Source of the DNA: Vanessa cardui
Lineage: Eukaryota > Arthropoda > Insecta > Lepidoptera > Nymphalidae
NCBI RefSeq assembly: GCF_905220365.1
Contig: NC_061135.1
Coordinates: forward strand, 12,119,501 to 12,183,500
Length of the DNA: 64,000 bases
Direction: 5' to 3'
In this document: positions 1-12,250 of the stretch, piece after piece
How the letters are laid out: every line of letters starts with the position of its first letter
Numbering within the stretch: position 1 is the stretch's first letter
Made by a program: the position numbers and the translations under genes
The notes under the pieces: model-generated
What the model saw: the letters and a program-made list of their open reading frames with translations, nothing else
What the model was told of the DNA's origin: nothing
Database searches by the model: none

Positions 1-1597
1 CGTTAAAATTTATATAATTCTAAACTTATCGATATTGGATAAATATACTGGTACTATAAAATTTTCTACACTAAGCAATGCACATACGCCACCATAAAAC
101 TCTCTATAGCAAGACCTGCAAGCGTCGTGTTCAGTTCAACGCATACATAAGTCAAGATTAAATCTGGAAAATATGTTTTAAAAATTTAACCACTTAATAA
201 TTATTAAGTATAAAAATGACACCTTCATCAAAAATTAAATAAATGTAGAAATCACAATTGCATGAAATGACCAGACTTTTAGCAGAATTTCATTGTTGAA
301 TTGCTATTCTTACTTTCGGACCGAAAAATTAAACCGTCCCAGTGAAGAAAATAAAGATAGGCCATCAAAATACACAAAATTAAATTACCTAGTAAATTAA
401 AATGTTATAAAACGGTTAAAAAGTTTCCAATGTACGAATATGTATAAATTATATATTTTTAATTGCTAAAAACAAGCAACTAAATAGTACATAACATAAC
501 TACCTATTAAATATACTTTTGATGCGCCTGTTATTTAAATGCTACTAATTACTAGTACTACTTATTTCTATTATTATACTTACATTTTTCTAGGTTTCGC
601 GATTATATTCTGTGGTAAGTTTCAATTATTATATGTTCTGAAAGAATATTAACTGTTAAGTATCAATGTTTAACAAACATATTATAGTGTGCATATGAGA
701 TGCAAAATAAATTTAAGTAATCATTGTCTCCAATCAAACTTTGTTTATTGGATTTCGAATAAAAACGACCATGCGCCATAATTGTAGTTTATACAAATAT
801 AATTTATATTGTGAATTAATTTTTTGTACATTTTTGTCTCATTGATTAGTCTTTAGACTGCGCAGTTCCGGGGTGTCGGAGCGTGACCAGAGTATGAGAC
901 TCGCTTAATTTACTCAAGTGATGTTCTATACAACAAAGTGTTTTACGAGTTTTATCGCGGATACGAGTGATACATACTGAGGGACTGATATCAATTATCA
1001 ATATGGCATGATATTTTATGATCATTTATGATACGATATTAAAAATTGCTAAAATATATTTTATTTCCAATCAATTGGAAGTATAGAGTACTGTCACGTT
1101 CTAATTTGTTATACAATACTTGTTACGATTATTTTATTGGGATCGTTCAAATATATGTACTATTTTTTTGTGCTAGCTCCACTAAGTTAGTGCACTGTCG
1201 TCACTACTTGCCACAATCACATCTTACTACTTACCTAATCTTATATCTTCAAAAACAAACAAACAAAACTTTCTTCAAAGATGTTAATCTTTTTTACATA
1301 TAACTACATATAAATTATAAAAATTGACGAAAAAAATCATGTATCATAATAAGTTTGGTCCAAATATGTATTTCCAAAGCAATAATAGTTTTTTTGATAG
1401 TCATTAAACCATTTTTGCATAATTGTTCTAACTATATTTACAAACGTTAACAGCCTGTAAAGTTCTCTCTCCTTGCCTAAGGTTTACTCTCCCTTTGAGG
1501 AGAAACTTTGGAGCATATTCCATCACCTCCAATGCGGGTTATTGAATGTGACGTTTGTTTTGTTAATACAAAATGAAACTCATATTATTTAAAGCAT
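1..1597. other. Intergenic DNA downstream of DM-1
   Basis: AT-rich sequence with no exon-like ORF that I can support. Positions 1453-1550 hold a partial repeat B SINE ('ctccctttgagg', 'ccaatgcggg'). The remainder shows nothing recognisable. Confidence 0.5.
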
Positions 1598-1602
1598 TTA
1601 TT
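1597..1602 (-). promoter_or_regulatory. Poly(A) signal AATAAA overlapping the DM-1 stop
   Basis: AATAAA spans the TAA stop codon on the minus strand (GAATAAATG). This implies a very short 3' UTR if it is used. Confidence 0.45.
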
Positions 1603-1775
1603 CGTCTCTAAGAGTTGTGATCAAGTCGAGCACGCCCTGCCCCTGTGGACAGCCGCTGTATATATATCCGCAGTTGAACATCTGCCGCCCTGCGGTCGCC
1701 GCATCCTTATACAAGGACATGGCGTCCTCCCAATCCAGGTCTTTGTTCTCGAATGGTGAATGCCCGTAGTCTGGT
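1598..1775 (-). CDS. DM-1 exon 5 (C-terminal exon)
   Basis: The acceptor TTTTCCATCAG precedes the exon. It encodes PDYGHSPFENKDLDWEDA through the C-x6-C pair (CGYIYSGC) to LRDE and a TAA stop. Confidence 0.9.
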
Positions 1776-4700
1776 CTGATGGAAAATTATTTTATGGTGA
1801 ATAAAAAAATCTTGTATTCTTATCAGGATTAAACTAATTTAGTGTTGTCCAAAATGAATGAATGAGATATTGAAACCATACAAAACCCAACGAAAAAATT
1901 ATCAACAAATATGTATATAGACAAGTAGAAAAGCTCTTTTGAACATTCAAAATTTTCTATATTTTTTTTATTTATTTAAGTAGTTTGTTTACCGACTTCT
2001 AAAAAGAGAAGGGAAGTTCGTCGTACGTTCTAGTTCCTTATGATATGTAACATTGCTATAATTTAATTATATTTGAGAAAGATGATCAATTTAGGCTTCC
2101 AGACACGTGTGCTTAATTTGGTAAGTTGTTTGTCTGTATGTTTGTCCACGAATTTCTCAAAAATTTAAAGTCTTATCGAGATTATCATTTTTTATATAAG
2201 TTGGGTACACTTTGACTTAGGAAACATTGTAAGTCTTATTCAAAATCGGTGTAGTAGTTTCAAAGATATATTTATTTTTAGTTCAAAAGTTGTTTCTCGT
2301 TTTGAAGTCGGTCAATTTGTTATAAATTATTTAACAGCCTTTTTAATCTATCAACATTATAGCATCTACATAATAGCGTAAATGTATTACACGTGTCGTG
2401 TAAGTAAGACTTTACATTTGTGTGTGTTAATGCATTTTAGATGTATTTGTTCAGAAAACAAAATTATGTATTACATAAGCAAATATGTAAAACAATGTAA
2501 CAGCTAAAAGTTATAAAGTTAAAGGATGCAAGTAAATCATACAAGGAGTTTAACCGTTGGTTTTATGTTGCGATGTTTGCATAAATCCATCTTTGAGGCT
2601 CCAAAATACGAGCGTTGTTGCTTCTAACGCCTGTATGTTACCACAAAGTAGGAATTTAAAGCGATAAAATATACAAACGTTGGTTCACACGGAAAATTAA
2701 TCTGGAAACACTCTTATCTTAAAATTCTGAAAACTAAGTACTTAATTCTTTTAGTGTTTGTTATTAAATATGACTACGACTTCGACGTATATTAATTAAT
2801 TTTCTTATACCTATGTATTTTTGATTAATCATATCATACATAGATACACAGTCATATAATTACATACATATAATTTGATCTATATTTATATTACTATATA
2901 AATATAGATACTGTTAAATGACATTTATGATAAAATACTCCTAACGGATATATGTCGAGTTACCAAAAACCCTGTATATATGAACACAAACTCAAACTAT
3001 TTTATTCAAAGTAGAAGCATTACACTTTTTTATTGATGGTCAAATTAAAAACTACCACCGGTTCGGAAAAAGAAACACCCAGACTTGAGAAGAGCCGGCG
3101 AAAGAAATTCAGCGGATCCTTTTTTTCGTCAAAATAATTACATATTGTATACGAATAGAAATAGCAAGGAGGCGATCGTTTAATTCCCATATAATTGTGT
3201 ATAAGCCTGCAAAATCGCACTTATAAATTATTATTATTGACCGTGTGAAGAGGCGATGCGTTCTAGCTTCTTATGTTTATTATTGCGATGTTATATAAGA
3301 TATCATGAAATACATTTTGTAACTTACGTTAGGAGAATATGTAAGATCTCGCCAACTAGAGCCTCTTCCTCCACCGGGTATTGAGCGGCTTCGCAGATTG
3401 CTCTTAAGATACAATCTTGACCGTCCATTCCTTTCCTGTAAATAATAATTAATTCCATAGCGAGTTATATATATATATTTTTTAAATATGAGACAACATC
3501 ACATACATTACTCTCATCCCAATGTAAGTAACTGAAGCACTTGTGTTATGGAAATCAGAAGTAACGACGGTACCACAAACACCCAGACCCAAGACAACAT
3601 AGAAAACTAATGGTAATCTATATCGACTCGGTCGGGAATCGAACCCTGGACCTCAGAGTGGGTACGCCACCCATGAAAACCGGTGTACACACCACTCGAC
3701 CATGGAGTATCGTCATAATAGATCGCAATCCATGGCAAATGGATTGTGATCCCTTTTTTACTTTAAATACTAGTATTAACTTATGTTTTTACATTTCGGA
3801 ATATTTCTAAAGAACATTATTTTAATACAAGAAAATATAATACTAGAAAAAGTATGTATTTTCTTTAATTTGAATTCCACGTATGAACTGTCAAGGAACG
3901 CATCATGACAACTAAATTTTGTTAGCTATAAAATATCAATAGAGACGAATTCTTAGAAAAGTAAAGAATTTTGTAATTTAATACAAGACACTGTTAATAG
4001 TAACATTAAATGTCGTTTTATATGATTTTATTCTTTTTACTAGGATGACACGGTTAATAAAACAAGAATAAAATCTTATATACATATACCGGACCTTAAT
4101 CATCAGGAATTGATTAAATTTTAATAGCAACATTTCTTTTCAATATATTATTTTCAACACCAAGTTATAGTCGATCATGTTCTCACTAGAATTAACCATC
4201 TTCTAAATATGGTTTTCAAGTATTGACAATATTTCGAGTTTTTTTTAGTTTTACTTAAGAATTAAACTTGGTCGTAGGGCTTTGTGCAAGCCCGTCTTGG
4301 TAGGTACCACCCACACATCAGTTATTCTACCGCTAAATAACAGTACTCGGTATTGTTGTATTACTACTCACAGGCACAAGGGACATAACATCTTAGTTCC
4401 CAAGATTGATGGCACATTGGCGATGTAAGTAATAGTTAATATTTCTCAGTTGTCATGGGTCATGGTGACCACTTACCATCAGGTGACCCTTATGCTCGTC
4501 CGCAAACCAAATCCAAAAAAAAAAAACAAAAAAAATTATAATCTACGATACGGCCGAGAACCCGGGACCACGGCGTGGCGTACCCATGAAAACCTGTGAC
4601 ATATCACAAAAACACACCATTCGACCAAGGTGGTCGTCAAATATTGACAATCTTTCGAGTTTTTTCAGTTCTACTTAAAAATTCAAATTCAATTTTCAAA

Positions 4701-7700
4701 TGGATATATCATTACATTTCTTTAATAACCGTATGCGTTTATTCTAAAGAGGGAGAGCGTAATTCAAATATAAACGCACTAATTTCTGAAACTACCATTT
4801 ATTGAGGAAGGTAGATGCTATATAACTTTAAGCTTCGACTCTAAGGAGCAGAGCAATCACCATAAACGTCAACCAATTCGACAAACTGTTATTTAGTTGA
4901 TCATATCCCACTTAGTTATATAGGAGAATGTACGCATAATCTCAAATTTTGGGGCTTGTTAAAACTGGGGCCGCACTGAGCCCATATCTGCTAGTAAATG
5001 TCCCACATGTGGACAAAATCTTCTTCTCTTGAGGCGTGAAATGTTCTCTACCATATTAATAAACTTATGTCTGATTGCAGTCAATAATGTACTTGTCCAT
5101 TAATTTTGACGTGTGATGTGAATGACGCTAGAACTCTTTACTCCTTCCACCATTCCACGTTGTCTTGATTCGTGGAGTAACTACCATAATCAATTATAGA
5201 AAATCAATATTAAAAAAATTCGGAAAAGTGATGATTTTGGAAAATTAAATGTATGAAATCGGAGAATTTGCTGTCACAATAAAAATATCCAGTGGCCAAA
5301 GAGGTAAAAACCCCAAAGGCGAAATTAATAAGATGTTGAGGGAGATTGCAATTGTTTTGGTATATTTATTCGGTATTTTTATGGAAATATTTGCGACCAG
5401 AAAGGAGATCAGTAATTTTTAGATATGCTAAGATTGTGTTATTTAATAAATTCTTATTATATATTTTACTATACATATACATGTACCGTCAATTTATAAA
5501 ACCTTAAATTACAGTTATATTCAATATTGATTTCTCCATGACGCTGAATGTACGTAGTTTCACAGTTTAATTCTCGATTTTCAGCTGAATTCACTCTAAA
5601 TTCCCAAGGCACAGATTAAAAGGAGCCACTGGTGGAACGAAAGCCTTTATACATTACCTATTGTGATTTATTAGTTCGGCGCCATATATATTATACATGT
5701 TGATCGTAACGAGGATTTTGGTCTTGATTTAAATTTCGTGTATTTAGAACACAGGGATGCACTTTGCTTTGTCTATTCCCGGAACATATCCATTTAGGAG
5801 GATATAACCCCAGGGATTTTCTGGAGTGATGACGAAATTGCAATAAGTGGCTTGCTCTCAGAAAAGCCTATATACATCAAAGGGTATCAAATTGTAAGCA
5901 GTTGTTTGAAAAATTATATTAAAAATCCTTCAACATTTTTTAAATATAGTTCAGATAACTATAATTTTGTCAAAAAATATAAAATATTACTATATTCGTA
6001 GACTTCATTTGTTATTATATTCTTTGGCAGGCGGCGCATTGGAGGTATTCGGGAGTCAGCCAATGTTATTAGAGTGGCTACACATAATGTTTTTGGTAGT
6101 TTGATATTGGATTAAAGAGTATCGAGCCAGTTTATTTACGGGTACAAGAGCCACGCCACAAATTGCCCGCTGTATTTCTGCGATTTTTTTGAATATTAAT
6201 TTTCTGTATTTTACGTATTTATAAACAGACATAATAAAATAAATAAACAAATTTTGAGAATATTGAACTAAATGGTAATGACAAAATTAACAATTTTCTA
6301 AAATTGCCTTGTAAATAAAAACAAAAACGAAAATGTATGAATAAATAATATTATATAAAACCGTATAAAACAGAAGGAGAAAGATAAAAATAAATGGTAA
6401 GGTGGAGGGTTTAATGCGTTTTCCTTACGTGACGACTTCTGCCAGTAAACTCTACTGGGGAGCACGTTAAAGAACTTCGTTTCAAAAATTACACCGCGAC
6501 ATGTCACACTAATGGGTTATGACACTAAGAAATAAAACAACTAACATTACTTCTTTAGGCGCCACAGTGTATGGAATTGTTTCAGTTGTTGGAGTTCTCC
6601 CAGTACGAATTTCTACGTCTAAACAACAACAACATCCTGTAAATTTCCCACTGCTGGGTTAGCGGCAGAATACACACGTGGCAGAATTTCTATGAAATTA
6701 GACACAAGCAGGTTTCCACATGATGTTTTCCTTCAACGAGCACGCGATGAATTATGAACACAAATTGAGCACATGAATATTCAGTGGTGCTTGCCTAGAT
6801 TTGAACCCGCAATCATCTGTTAAGATGCACGAGTTCTAACCACTGGGCCATCGGATCTACGTCTGAAGCTGACTAATATTTACGATGACAAATAATGACT
6901 TACATTTGCAACAAATTGCTCACTGATTTGTAGAAGACAAGTCGTTCATCGCGTCTCGCTACCAAGTCCGCCTCCCTCTCTTCCCTTGACACATCCTTGA
7001 TGAAGTAGTATCTTGACAATTCAGTTATATTCGTGAACTGGAGATATTGGTATTGAAAATTTACCGCGAATACCAAACTAATGTGATCTTCGTTTGGCAC
7101 TGGAGCTGCGAAACCGATCAATAGCTGCAAATTAATTTATATGACATTTTAAATACAACTCTTTGGTATATACATATGTAGCGTACTTAAGATAATGCAT
7201 ACACATTTAAAGATCAAAAATTTTCAAATAATTCTTGGTGGTAGGGCTTTGTGCAAACCCGTCTGGGTAGGTATCACTTACTCATCAGTTATTTTACCGC
7301 CAAATAACAGTATTGTTGTGTTCCGGTTTGAAGGGTGAGTCAGCAAGTGTAACTACAGGCACAGGGAAATAACATCTTAGTTCCGAAGGTTGGTGGCACA
7401 TTAATGATGTAAAGAATAATTAATATTTTTAACAGCATCATTGTCTATGGGCGATGGTGACCACTTACCATCAGGTGGCCCATATGCTCGTCCGCCAACC
7501 TATAAAAACAATAAAAAATAAATAAGTACAAACTCTCAATTCAAAGACTGTCAAGGTAAATAAAATATGATTTTATCGAATAAAAAACTAATAACATGAT
7601 AACAAATGATTATTGTAACAAATAAGTCTCCATTTCTACTCATTATTAAACAGTACACTTATCTCTCGCGTTTACAACATTTTATAATTTTCCAATATTT

Positions 7701-10566
7701 AAATTTAATTTTAATTATTTGATTTTGAATTCGTTGGAATTTCGGACCGGAAAGAAAGGGAAAGTACCGCTCGGTAATTTTTACCGGTTCTCTTCAGGTT
7801 TTAGGTGTTTCTTTGTTTTCTTTTCCAAAGAAACACCAAAAACCTGAGTGGGTTATCTCTTTCTTATTACTATTATTATTGTTTTCCTTTTTCTTATGTT
7901 TCATTGTGGACTGGACATTTTATTTTTCTAATGAACTAATAAGTATGTTCGCTTATATATTGATTTAAGAACTTTGACAATTATTTAGTTTACCGCGCAG
8001 TTGATATTGTAAAATTTTTTTTAAAGGTTGTAAAAGAGTAACTACTAAGTTTCTTGCCAGTTCTTCTCGGTAGAACATAATTTTCAAACTCGTGGTAGCT
8101 TCACTTAATTGTTAAATGACGATTCAAAAGTGTTTGTAAAAGCCCACTTGAATAAAGTTTATTTTGATTTAAATTTTGAATTTTGATTTTAAGGACTGTT
8201 AATCAAAATCATTCTGTCAATTTTCGACGCAATAACTAAGTATTGAATGGTGTTCATGCTTGTCAAGTTACTTACAATAAAGGAGATACATATACTATAA
8301 AACGGTTCTAAAGTTAATACATCGAATTTGATTAAATAAAAGGGTTTTACAACACATCTGATTAAATTAGATCAACATGGCTTCTTATTTATTTTAAAAT
8401 TGTATGTAATGCTTAACTAACAAAATAACCGTTGTAAATAACACATACAATAATTTTCATCGCATACAAACCGTGACATACAAACTAACACGTTAATAAT
8501 TTTAACTAGACAGACTAACAAAAATTATGCGTCGATTTAGTTAAAAAATTAGCTTTCATTATCTATTGTGAATAAGATGAATAAAAACGTGATATCGTCG
8601 TCAAAAATGTCGTGAGGAAATTCGTGTAAGTCGGATGTGATATTATCCAGATCTATCCTAATAGCTGACAAGTCAACATCTATAGACTGTTCGCTAAATG
8701 ATATTATGTTTATTTGAATTGACAGCAATTTATTGCCAGTCACCTTACCTACGCGACCTCTATTGCCAGCTACTGGTACAGCTATACAACACATATGTTA
8801 CACCCAAATAGCAATATAATTTAGATACAAAGGATTGGACATCTTAGTTCCCAAGATTGTTAGCACTTTGGTGACTTAAGGGACGGGATGGGTTAAGATG
8901 AGATTGATCTAATTGGTACAAGACCAATGCATACAGAGACACTATTCTTTTAATTTAATATAAGATTTTCACTTTACGTATAGTACGACACAGCTTAGAT
9001 GTAACCTCGGCAAACTTAATAAAACCGATAATTTTACAACCAATAGAAATAGCTCCATATAGTGCCATTCGACACTATTCGTCTCTATAGATTCTCACGT
9101 CAGTTCAACCTGATAAAGCAAGTGCATGTAAATCGAAGTGTCTAATTGACCGATACATTAGGTCATATGATATTACAAGTTATTAAATTGTGCAAAGATC
9201 CATATCCACATAAGAAATAAAATTTGATAATTGGCATAGCGTACTTAATTCGGCCGTGATCGGTTTTACGAATTTTGACGATGCTACATCTAATTTGTGT
9301 CGTACTATAACAATGCTAGCAAACATTACATTATGACAATCATTAACGACAAAAAACGTGCCCAAAATTTGAATGTAAAGGATTATGATCTCCATTACAA
9401 AAAACGTAAGGTTTATGAAATTTTCCAAGAATACTAGATTTTCTAACTTAGAATGAAATTGGACTTCAAAGAAATTATTGAATATCCAATCATAATTAAA
9501 AATACAGGCACGTAAATGACAATTAAGTATGTAACCAACTTCTTGTATTTATTCCCTCGCACTGAAACTAAATCCATCAACCTGCATTGCAACATCGTGG
9601 GGGAATCACTTTCAAACCTTTTCTTCAAAGGGAGTGACGAGTCTAGCAGTGGCAAATTTACAGGTTGTACATATTGTTGTGATTGTAGTGAAAATAAATT
9701 AACTTACCTTATAAGTTCCTCCATAAGGATATACTAAAGGTAAACTATTAATCTGTCTCTTCTCTCTAACATGTTTCTCGTTGACACTTTCTTCAGATCT
9801 TATAAAATTAATTGCCAGAAATAACACGATATGAAAGAGACATCTGAAAAGTAAGTTAAATACTTAAACTTTTTCTTACAATTATAATATATTCTTTGTC
9901 TTAGATTCATGACATAATTAATCAAAGACAGGTGTTCCGTGATAAAGGGAAAACATGACGAGAAACCCTACATATATCACGCCCCCGAGGAGCAGCTTAG
10001 TGGTTTAAGCTTTAATCTCCCTTATAAGGGCAGAACTTTGTCATTCAAGGATTTTTTAATACGAATTTGTAATCGTAAAAAAACAAGGTGAAGACAGTAT
10101 AATATTTAAAGATTAGTGGACTAAATCCTCCTTGGCCTATTCCTCTTTAGATGTGATTGTCTAACCGCTGTGGCAGGAAATATATGAGCAAATACAGATG
10201 CACTCTTGCTTCTTGTCGTGATCGATCAGATAGTAATCTAATACGACTAGATATAGGCATCAGGCAAAGTACTGCAGAATATATTTTTGATTCGATCGCG
10301 AAATAAAGTACACTAAAATATGATTTTCTGGTAAATTACCTAGTAAGCAATCTTAAAAAATCTGGATTTGGTTAGTTTATTTGGCATCTACAACACGAAT
10401 AGAAAAGACTGCAGGATCTACTGTTTCTGTTGAATCGAGCATTCAGTCCGGTATAAAGAAAAAAGAGCATACAAGAACATACAGGATTTAAATATGGAAT
10501 CCCATAAAATGAAAATACGACAAGTTAAATAAACAAAAAACAATCACCCTACCTTTGTTTGAACAT
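1598..10566 (-). CDS. DM-1: secreted DM4/DM12-domain protein (5 exons, 218 aa)
   Basis: Coding exons in order: 10566-10553, 9843-9708, 7124-6904, 3435-3328, 1775-1598, all bounded by GT-AG, summing to 657 nt. Intron phases are 2, 0, 2, 2. Residues 1-21 look like a signal peptide (hydrophobic run HIVLFLAINFI). A furin-type REKR site lies at 31-34 before LVYPYGG (41-47), the usual family motif. The middle segment (51-110) begins LLIGFAAPVP and has an N-glycosylation sequon at N82. The DM4/DM12 domain (about 113-210) starts VFYKSVSNLL, then C132-ILRAI-C138-EAA, GEILHILLTP (153-161) and C195-x6-C202. Known: the family is insect-specific and poorly characterised. Inferred: an extracellular disulfide-bonded product. 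It is head-to-head with DM-2. The 14-nt first exon is the weakest part, but its phase and donor fit. Confidence 0.88.
3328..3435 (-). CDS. DM-1 exon 4 (DM4/DM12 core)
   Basis: 108 nt between acceptor CTGTACAG-like 'TACAG' and donor AC|GTAAGT. Encodes KGMDGQDCILRAICEAA and GEILHILL; the split codon AC+A restores the conserved T of 'LLTP'. Confidence 0.92.
3490..3706 (-). repeat. Repeat F: tRNA-headed SINE
   Basis: On the minus strand it starts GGTCGAGTGG (box A-like), has GGTTCGATTCCCG (box B-like), and runs to an AT-rich tail near 3468-3490. The same sequence recurs at 25346, 26731, 41836 and 61445. In DM-1 intron 3. Confidence 0.7.
4267..4526 (+). repeat. Repeat A copy (GTGCAAGC...GCTCGTCCGC)
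   Basis: Begins 'gtagggctttgtgcaagc', contains 'gacataacatcttagttccc' and ends 'tatgctcgtccgc' plus an A-rich tail. Internally shortened copy in DM-1 intron 3. Confidence 0.75.
4545..4640 (-). repeat. Repeat F head fragment
   Basis: Matches the tRNA-like end of repeat F (gagaacccgggacc, gtacccatgaaaacc, cattcgaccaaggtgg). Truncated copy just after the repeat A insertion. Confidence 0.5.
6621..6857 (-). repeat. Repeat B: tRNA-headed SINE with CAACAACAAC tail
   Basis: Read on the minus strand: 'gatggcccagtgg' (box A-like) and 'gattgcgggttcaaat' (box B-like) head, 'aaattagacac' body, and a (GTT)n tail at 6621-6636. Near DM-1 exon 3. Confidence 0.75.
6904..7124 (-). CDS. DM-1 exon 3 (middle segment)
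   Basis: Acceptor TTTGCAG, donor AT|GTAAGT. Encodes LLIGFAAPVPNEDH, sequon NIT, the basic stretch LVARRDER and the start of the domain, VFYKSVSNLLQ. Confidence 0.92.
7234..7520 (+). repeat. Repeat A copy, near full length
   Basis: Runs from 'ttggtggtagggctttgtgc' to 'tatgctcgtccgccaacc' with an A-rich end. In DM-1 intron 2. Confidence 0.8.
7795..7846. repeat. Hairpin-forming inverted repeat
   Basis: Left arm 7795-7815 and right arm 7826-7846 pair at 20 of 21 positions around a 10-nt pyrimidine loop (7816-7825). The arms begin CAGGTTTTAGG and end CCAAAAACCTG. In DM-1 intron 2. Confidence 0.8.
8018..8171 (-). repeat. Repeat C copy
   Basis: The minus strand reads 'aaatcaaaataaactttatt', then 'gggcttttacaaacactttt', then 'agttactcttttacaacc'. 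Same family as 24860, 35887 and 38008. Confidence 0.65.
8979..9309. mobile_element. Repeat E: MITE-like element with terminal inverted repeats
   Basis: Starts TATAGTACGACACAGCTTAG and ends TAATTTGTGTCGTACTATA. The ends are imperfect inverted repeats of roughly 45-50 bp, bounded by TA, with no coding capacity. A related copy in reverse orientation is at 18307-18647. Lies in DM-1 intron 2. Confidence 0.75.
9708..9843 (-). CDS. DM-1 exon 2 (signal peptide and LVYP motif)
   Basis: Acceptor TTTTCAG, donor AAG|GTAAGT. Encodes CLFHIVLFLAINFIRS, REKRQ and LVYPYGGTYK. There is no in-frame ATG before the hydrophobic run, so an upstream exon is required. Confidence 0.88.
10553..10566 (-). CDS. DM-1 exon 1 (14-nt start exon)
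   Basis: Encodes MFKQ plus two bases of an Arg codon, with donor AG|GTAGGG. Joining to exon 2 gives a frame-correct signal peptide. A CAGT initiator-like element lies about 32 nt upstream (10598-10601). Confidence 0.6.
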
Positions 10567-11056
10567 GTTAATGCTGATAAATAAAAGCAACAGAAACACT
10601 GCACGTCACATGTTTCCTCGGGAGCCCTTCACGCGTATAATAGTCAAGCTTAGTGACGAAATTTCGATTCTACAGTAAACGACACTTAAGATTGTAAGGC
10701 AACGCTCACACGCGATAGTATTTTTTTATTTACTCATATAGGAAGTGATCACTCAAACCAATTGTCGTTTGCTCGAATTATGGCCCAGTGAACTGGAAAC
10801 CTTAAATTTTAATCGAAGATCACAATTTTAAATAAGAATTTTATTGTGGATTTATTTTGTGTGCTTAATCCGGGTTGGGTTATGAATTTAGGTAAGTTTA
10901 ATGAAATATGTAAGTGACTTACAAAATATTCAATTACGAGTATATGAATATACTTGTAGAGGATTTTTACAGTAGAACAAGCTTAATTTTTTCTGCTTAA
11001 AAAGAGACCTGAGGTTCTTGTACCAGTTATTTATTAATAATAATTATATTGATTAA

Positions 11057-11224
11057 TTGGTGGTAGGGCTTTGTGCAAGCTCGTCTGGGTAGGTTAAACC
11101 TTGTCATCATCTTGTCAATAATATCTTTATTCCCCCAAACAGTAGTATAGTTCCCCAAGTTCGTAATAAAGTGCGTTGTAAAGAATAGTTAATATTTCTT
11201 TAATCACCTATGGGCGATGGTGAC
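11057..11224 (+). repeat. Repeat A, internally deleted copy
   Basis: The 5' part 'ttggtggtagggctttgtgc' is intact; the middle is missing and the copy breaks off at 'gggcgatggtgactt'. Confidence 0.65.
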
Positions 11225-11507
11225 TTAGTTCTTTTCATTTGCAGTGACGCAATGGAGGTGAGACCAACTCGTATGCCATGAATGCTAATGGTATGAGACT
11301 TTCCATCGCGTGCTTCTACGTGAAAATATAAGTGGTGCATATATTATATATTTCGTTATTTTACAGCATTATAAGAAAAAAAATACGTTTTCTACTTATT
11401 TCAATCCAAATTTATACATTGGTTTTCCTTCATTATAAATGCATTCAATGTGTCTTGCATCACCATCATCATCCAGTGACGTTAGTATTTTTATTTTATT
11501 ATGTCTA

Positions 11508-11650
11508 ACAGTCTACCCGTGACCACGAACGCTGTAAAGTGCTCGAAACGTCGGGTTGTCAAAAATAATTAATATACGCGATTCAAATCCGTTTTAACTA
11601 GTTTTATTTCAATGTGTAATAATCGCGAAAATTTAAGACAACATTATGAG
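11508..11650 (+). repeat. Repeat D copy
   Basis: Carries 'ccgtgaccacgaacgctgta' and 'aagtgctcgaaacgtcggg', then 'aactagttttattt' and 'cgcgaaaatttaagacaaca'. The same blocks are at 17163-17310 and reversed at 63167-63300. Probably a non-LTR 3' remnant. Confidence 0.65.
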
Positions 11651-12069
11651 AAAAAAATAGAACAAAGGTGCATATACTTTATACTTTCTATATTATATTG
11701 AAATTAAAAAATAGTAATACTAAATACATCTAAATATTCAAATACAATTCTGTAAAATAATAACAATAATTTAACGTTTCATGATGCCGACTATGGCACC
11801 GATCAATTCAAAATTTATACTCAACTAAATCTGCGGTAGCTTTTTGATCATTGAATTTCAAAAGATAATACCACGAACTATTACATTAGACTATGTTATG
11901 TTTTCGATAGCGTTTCTTTTACTTGTGATATATAATTATACATGTACACATTCGGATGTGCTCGATCATTTGTATCTTTGAGTGAGCTATTTTCAATCAT
12001 TATTTGTATAAATTAACGTTCTTTACTAATTGATAAGATTGGTATTTAGCAAGCTCACGTAAAGCAAAA

Positions 12070-12250
12070 AAAAGTAGGTAAGTCACCATCGCCCACCAAT
12101 ATCGGAACTGTAAAAATGTAATCGCTAAAGGCCTACCTATCTTGGGTATATTATGTCTTGTTTGCCTTCTATGTCGGCAAACTCACTCATTCAACACGAT
12201 AATATGAGTGGCTAATACATACCCAAAAAGCCTTGCACGAACCCTACTAT
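12070..12250 (-). repeat. Degenerate repeat A copy
   Basis: 'taagtcaccatcgcccacc' to 'aaaagccttgcacgaaccc' matches the two ends of repeat A in reverse orientation; the middle is diverged. Confidence 0.5.
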
